This document shows positions 62,134-64,000 of a stretch of 64,000 nucleotides of DNA, in pieces. The stretch is from positions 1,550,001 through 1,614,000 of the forward strand of contig NW_023503670.1 of assembly GCF_014529535.1 (NCBI RefSeq), given 5' to 3'. Position 1 is the first letter of the stretch; each line of letters opens with the position of its first letter. The translations under genes and the position numbers were made by a program. The DNA is from Bradysia coprophila. Lineage: Eukaryota; Arthropoda; Insecta; Diptera; Sciaridae. The notes under the pieces are model-generated. The model saw only the letters and a program-made list of their open reading frames with translations, was not told the DNA's origin and did no database searches.

Positions 62134-63877
62134 AGAGAACTTTAGCAAATCACACAATAATGACAAAACCAATAAGTTCCAACAATAACGAAAACGATAT
62201 TGACACGGAAAAATTTTATCATTGTGAATGAGGCCAGTTGTTCACAAATCATGGTGTGTTACGTAGTGGTAGAATTCCAACTTTCTTGTGAAAGTACTTT
62301 AACAAAAATTAAATTCAAATAGAAAAATATAATCTTTCGGGTTGAACTTTTCTATACACTGCCGTATGGGATACCGGTAACTCTGATACGAAAATGCGTG
62401 TATCTCAGTTGGGATACCGGTCTCCCGGTATAACTAAAAGGAAAATCCACATTTTCTAGGTCGGGATACCGGTATCTCTGATACGAAAATGCGTGTATCT
62501 CAGTTGGGATACCGGCATCCGTGATACAAAATGCGTGTATCTCAATTGGGATACCGGCATCTGTGATACAAAGTGCGTGTATCTCAATTGGGATACCGGT
62601 ATCCCGGTACAAATAAAAGGAAAATGCACACTTTCTAGTTCGGGATACCGGTATCACTGATACAAAATGCGTGTATCTCAGTTGGGATACCGGCATCCCG
62701 GTACAAATAAAAGGAAAATACACACTTTCTAGTTCGGGATACCGGTATCACTGATACAAAATGCGTATATCTCAGTTGGGATACCGGTATCCCGGTATAA
62801 ATAAAAGGAAAATCCACACTTTCTAGTTCGGGATACCTGTATCACTGATACAAAATGCGTGTATCTCAATTGGGATACCGGTATCCCGGTATAAGTCAAA
62901 GGAAAATCCACATTTTCTAGGTCGGTATATCGGTATCTCCGATACAAAATACGTGTATTTCAGTTGGGATACCGGCATCCGTGATACAAAATGTGTGTAT
63001 CTCAATTGGGATACCGGTATCCCGGTATAAATAAAAGGAAAATCGAGACTTTCCAGTTCGGGATACCGGTATCACTGATACAAAATGTGTGTATCTCAGT
63101 TGAGAGACCGGCATCTGTGATATACAAAATGCGTGTATCTTAGTTGGGATACCAGCATCTGTGATACAAAATTCGTGTATCTCAATTGGGATACCGGTAT
63201 CCCGGTATAAGTCAAAGGAAAATCCACATTTTCTAGGTCGGGATATCGGTATCTCCGATACAAAATAAGTGTATCTCAGTTGGGATACCGGCATCCGTGA
63301 TACAAAATGTGTGTATCTCAATTGGGATACCGGTATCCCGGTATAAATAAAAGGAAAATCGACACTTTCCAGTTCGGGATACCGGTATCACTGATACAAA
63401 ATGCGTGTATCTCAGTTGAGAGACCGGCATCTGTGATATACAAAATGCGTGTATCTTAGTTGGGATACCAGCATCTGTGATACAAAATTCGTGTATCTCA
63501 ATTGGGATACCGGTATCCCGGTATAAGTCAAAGGAAAATCGGCATTTTCTAGGTCGGAAAATCGGTATATATCTGATACGAAAATGCGTGTATCTCAGTT
63601 GGGATACCGGCATTTGTGATACAAAATGCGCGGCGCGAAATTACTAGCTATCGCATTGCCACAGTTTATATAGACACCCGAAAAAATATTTTTTCTTTTT
63701 GAATTTAATTTTTGTTAAAGTCTGAATTCTACCACCACATAACACACCATGATTTGTGAACATATTTACCCATCCCGCCTCATTCACAATGATAAAATTT
63801 TTCCGTGTCAATATCGTTTTCGTTATTGTTGGAAATTGTTGGTTTTGTCATTATTGTGTGATTTGCTAAAGTTCTCT
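62134..63877. mobile_element. 1.74-kb long-TIR element enclosing a satellite-like array
   Basis: Inverted arms of about 220 bp (62134-62361 and 63660-63877) begin AGAGAACTTTAGCAAATCAC at the left and end with its mirror at the right. They share AATAACGAAAACGATATTGA and GGAAAAATTTTATCATTGTG. The interior is almost entirely a tandem repeat array. TCT directly flanks both ends and could be a 3-bp target duplication. No transposase. It resembles fold-back transposons, which also carry repeats, but the repeats here lie between the arms rather than in them. Confidence 0.8.
62368..63630 (-). repeat. Tandem array of 94-bp units with 316-bp higher-order repeat
   Basis: The marker TTTCTAG (TTTCCAG twice) falls at 62453, 62632, 62726, 62820, 62914, 63050, 63230, 63366 and 63546. 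Spacings are 179, 94, 94, 94, then 136, 180, 136, 180, that is, a 316-bp compound unit repeated twice. Each unit carries the 16-base palindrome GGGATACCGGTATCCC or close variants, plus ATACAAAATGCGTGTATCTC. The minus strand is open in all frames for long stretches (up to 134 codons), repeating motifs such as GIPIEIHAFCITDAGIP. Because 94 is not divisible by three the frame rotates, so selection for protein is unlikely. Confidence 0.9.
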
Positions 63878-63925
63878 TCTGTATTATGTACAAGAAACAC
63901 TATCGTTCCTTGCAACTTTATTTTT

Positions 63926-64000
63926 AGACCCGTACGAAGTACTGGGGTCTTATAGGTTTACGCATACGTTTGTAACACGTCGAATTGGACTCCCTGAGTA
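63926..64000 (-). mobile_element. CGTACG-family element, cut by the window end
   Basis: Starts AGACCCGTACGAAGTAC and continues identically, over all 75 visible bases, to the copy at 11493. It lies 48 bases right of the long-TIR element. Confidence 0.8.

Noticed and set aside
62352-63613. Overlapping minus-strand frames up to 134 codons with repeated GIPIEIHAFCITDAGIP-like motifs, as a repeat-protein gene
   Set aside because: They are translations of the satellite array. The 94-bp period rotates the frame, and no start context, promoter or splice structure supports a gene.

Overview
The window is animal nuclear DNA, most likely from an insect, and an AT-rich, nematoceran-type fly fits best. 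The basis is gene content and structure: insect-type P-element somatic inhibitor, alpha-tubulin, SLC17 and maltase sequences, GT-AG introns of about 55-85 bases, and AT-rich spacers. Species assignment is inference. I saw no bacterial operon, CRISPR array, rRNA, convincing tRNA, retrovirus-like element or Polinton.

Layout. 1-303 is the 3' end of a mitochondrial type-1D methionine aminopeptidase. 965-1714 (-) is a mu-class glutathione S-transferase. 1.8-4.6 kb is a repeat cluster. 6773-8610 (+) is a four-exon major-facilitator transporter of the oxalate:formate antiporter type. 9.9-13.8 kb is a second repeat cluster, dominated by a 2.6-kb fold-back. 14246-14949 (+) is a small Deltex-type RING + DTC E3 ligase. 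16100-18078 (-) is alpha-tubulin. 19876-22324 (-) is NHLRC2. 24646-26871 (+) is an SLC17-type transporter. 33660-37957 (-) is a FUBP/Psi protein with four KH domains. 40391-44314 (+) is a 14-exon M16 metallopeptidase. 44.3-56.6 kb is gene-poor and holds a 1.6-kb insertion between 184-bp direct repeats. 56698-57048 is a C-terminal maltase fragment, and 57471-58178 is eIF4E. 58.2-64 kb is gene-free and ends in a 1.74-kb element whose long terminal inverted repeats enclose a satellite-like array.

Exon boundaries were worked out by hand from splice sites, reading phase and family conservation. Most junctions close perfectly in phase. The exceptions are in the M16 gene: one intron seems to use a GC donor, and one junction is off by a single base. 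The genes are unrelated housekeeping and transport genes in both orientations, with no sign of a shared pathway.

The striking feature is the density of inverted-repeat DNA: about 18 hairpin or TIR elements in 64 kb. One family is marked by termini carrying CCCGTACGAA; it appears at 2.4 kb, twice head-to-head at 10.3-12.5 kb, and again at the window's right edge.
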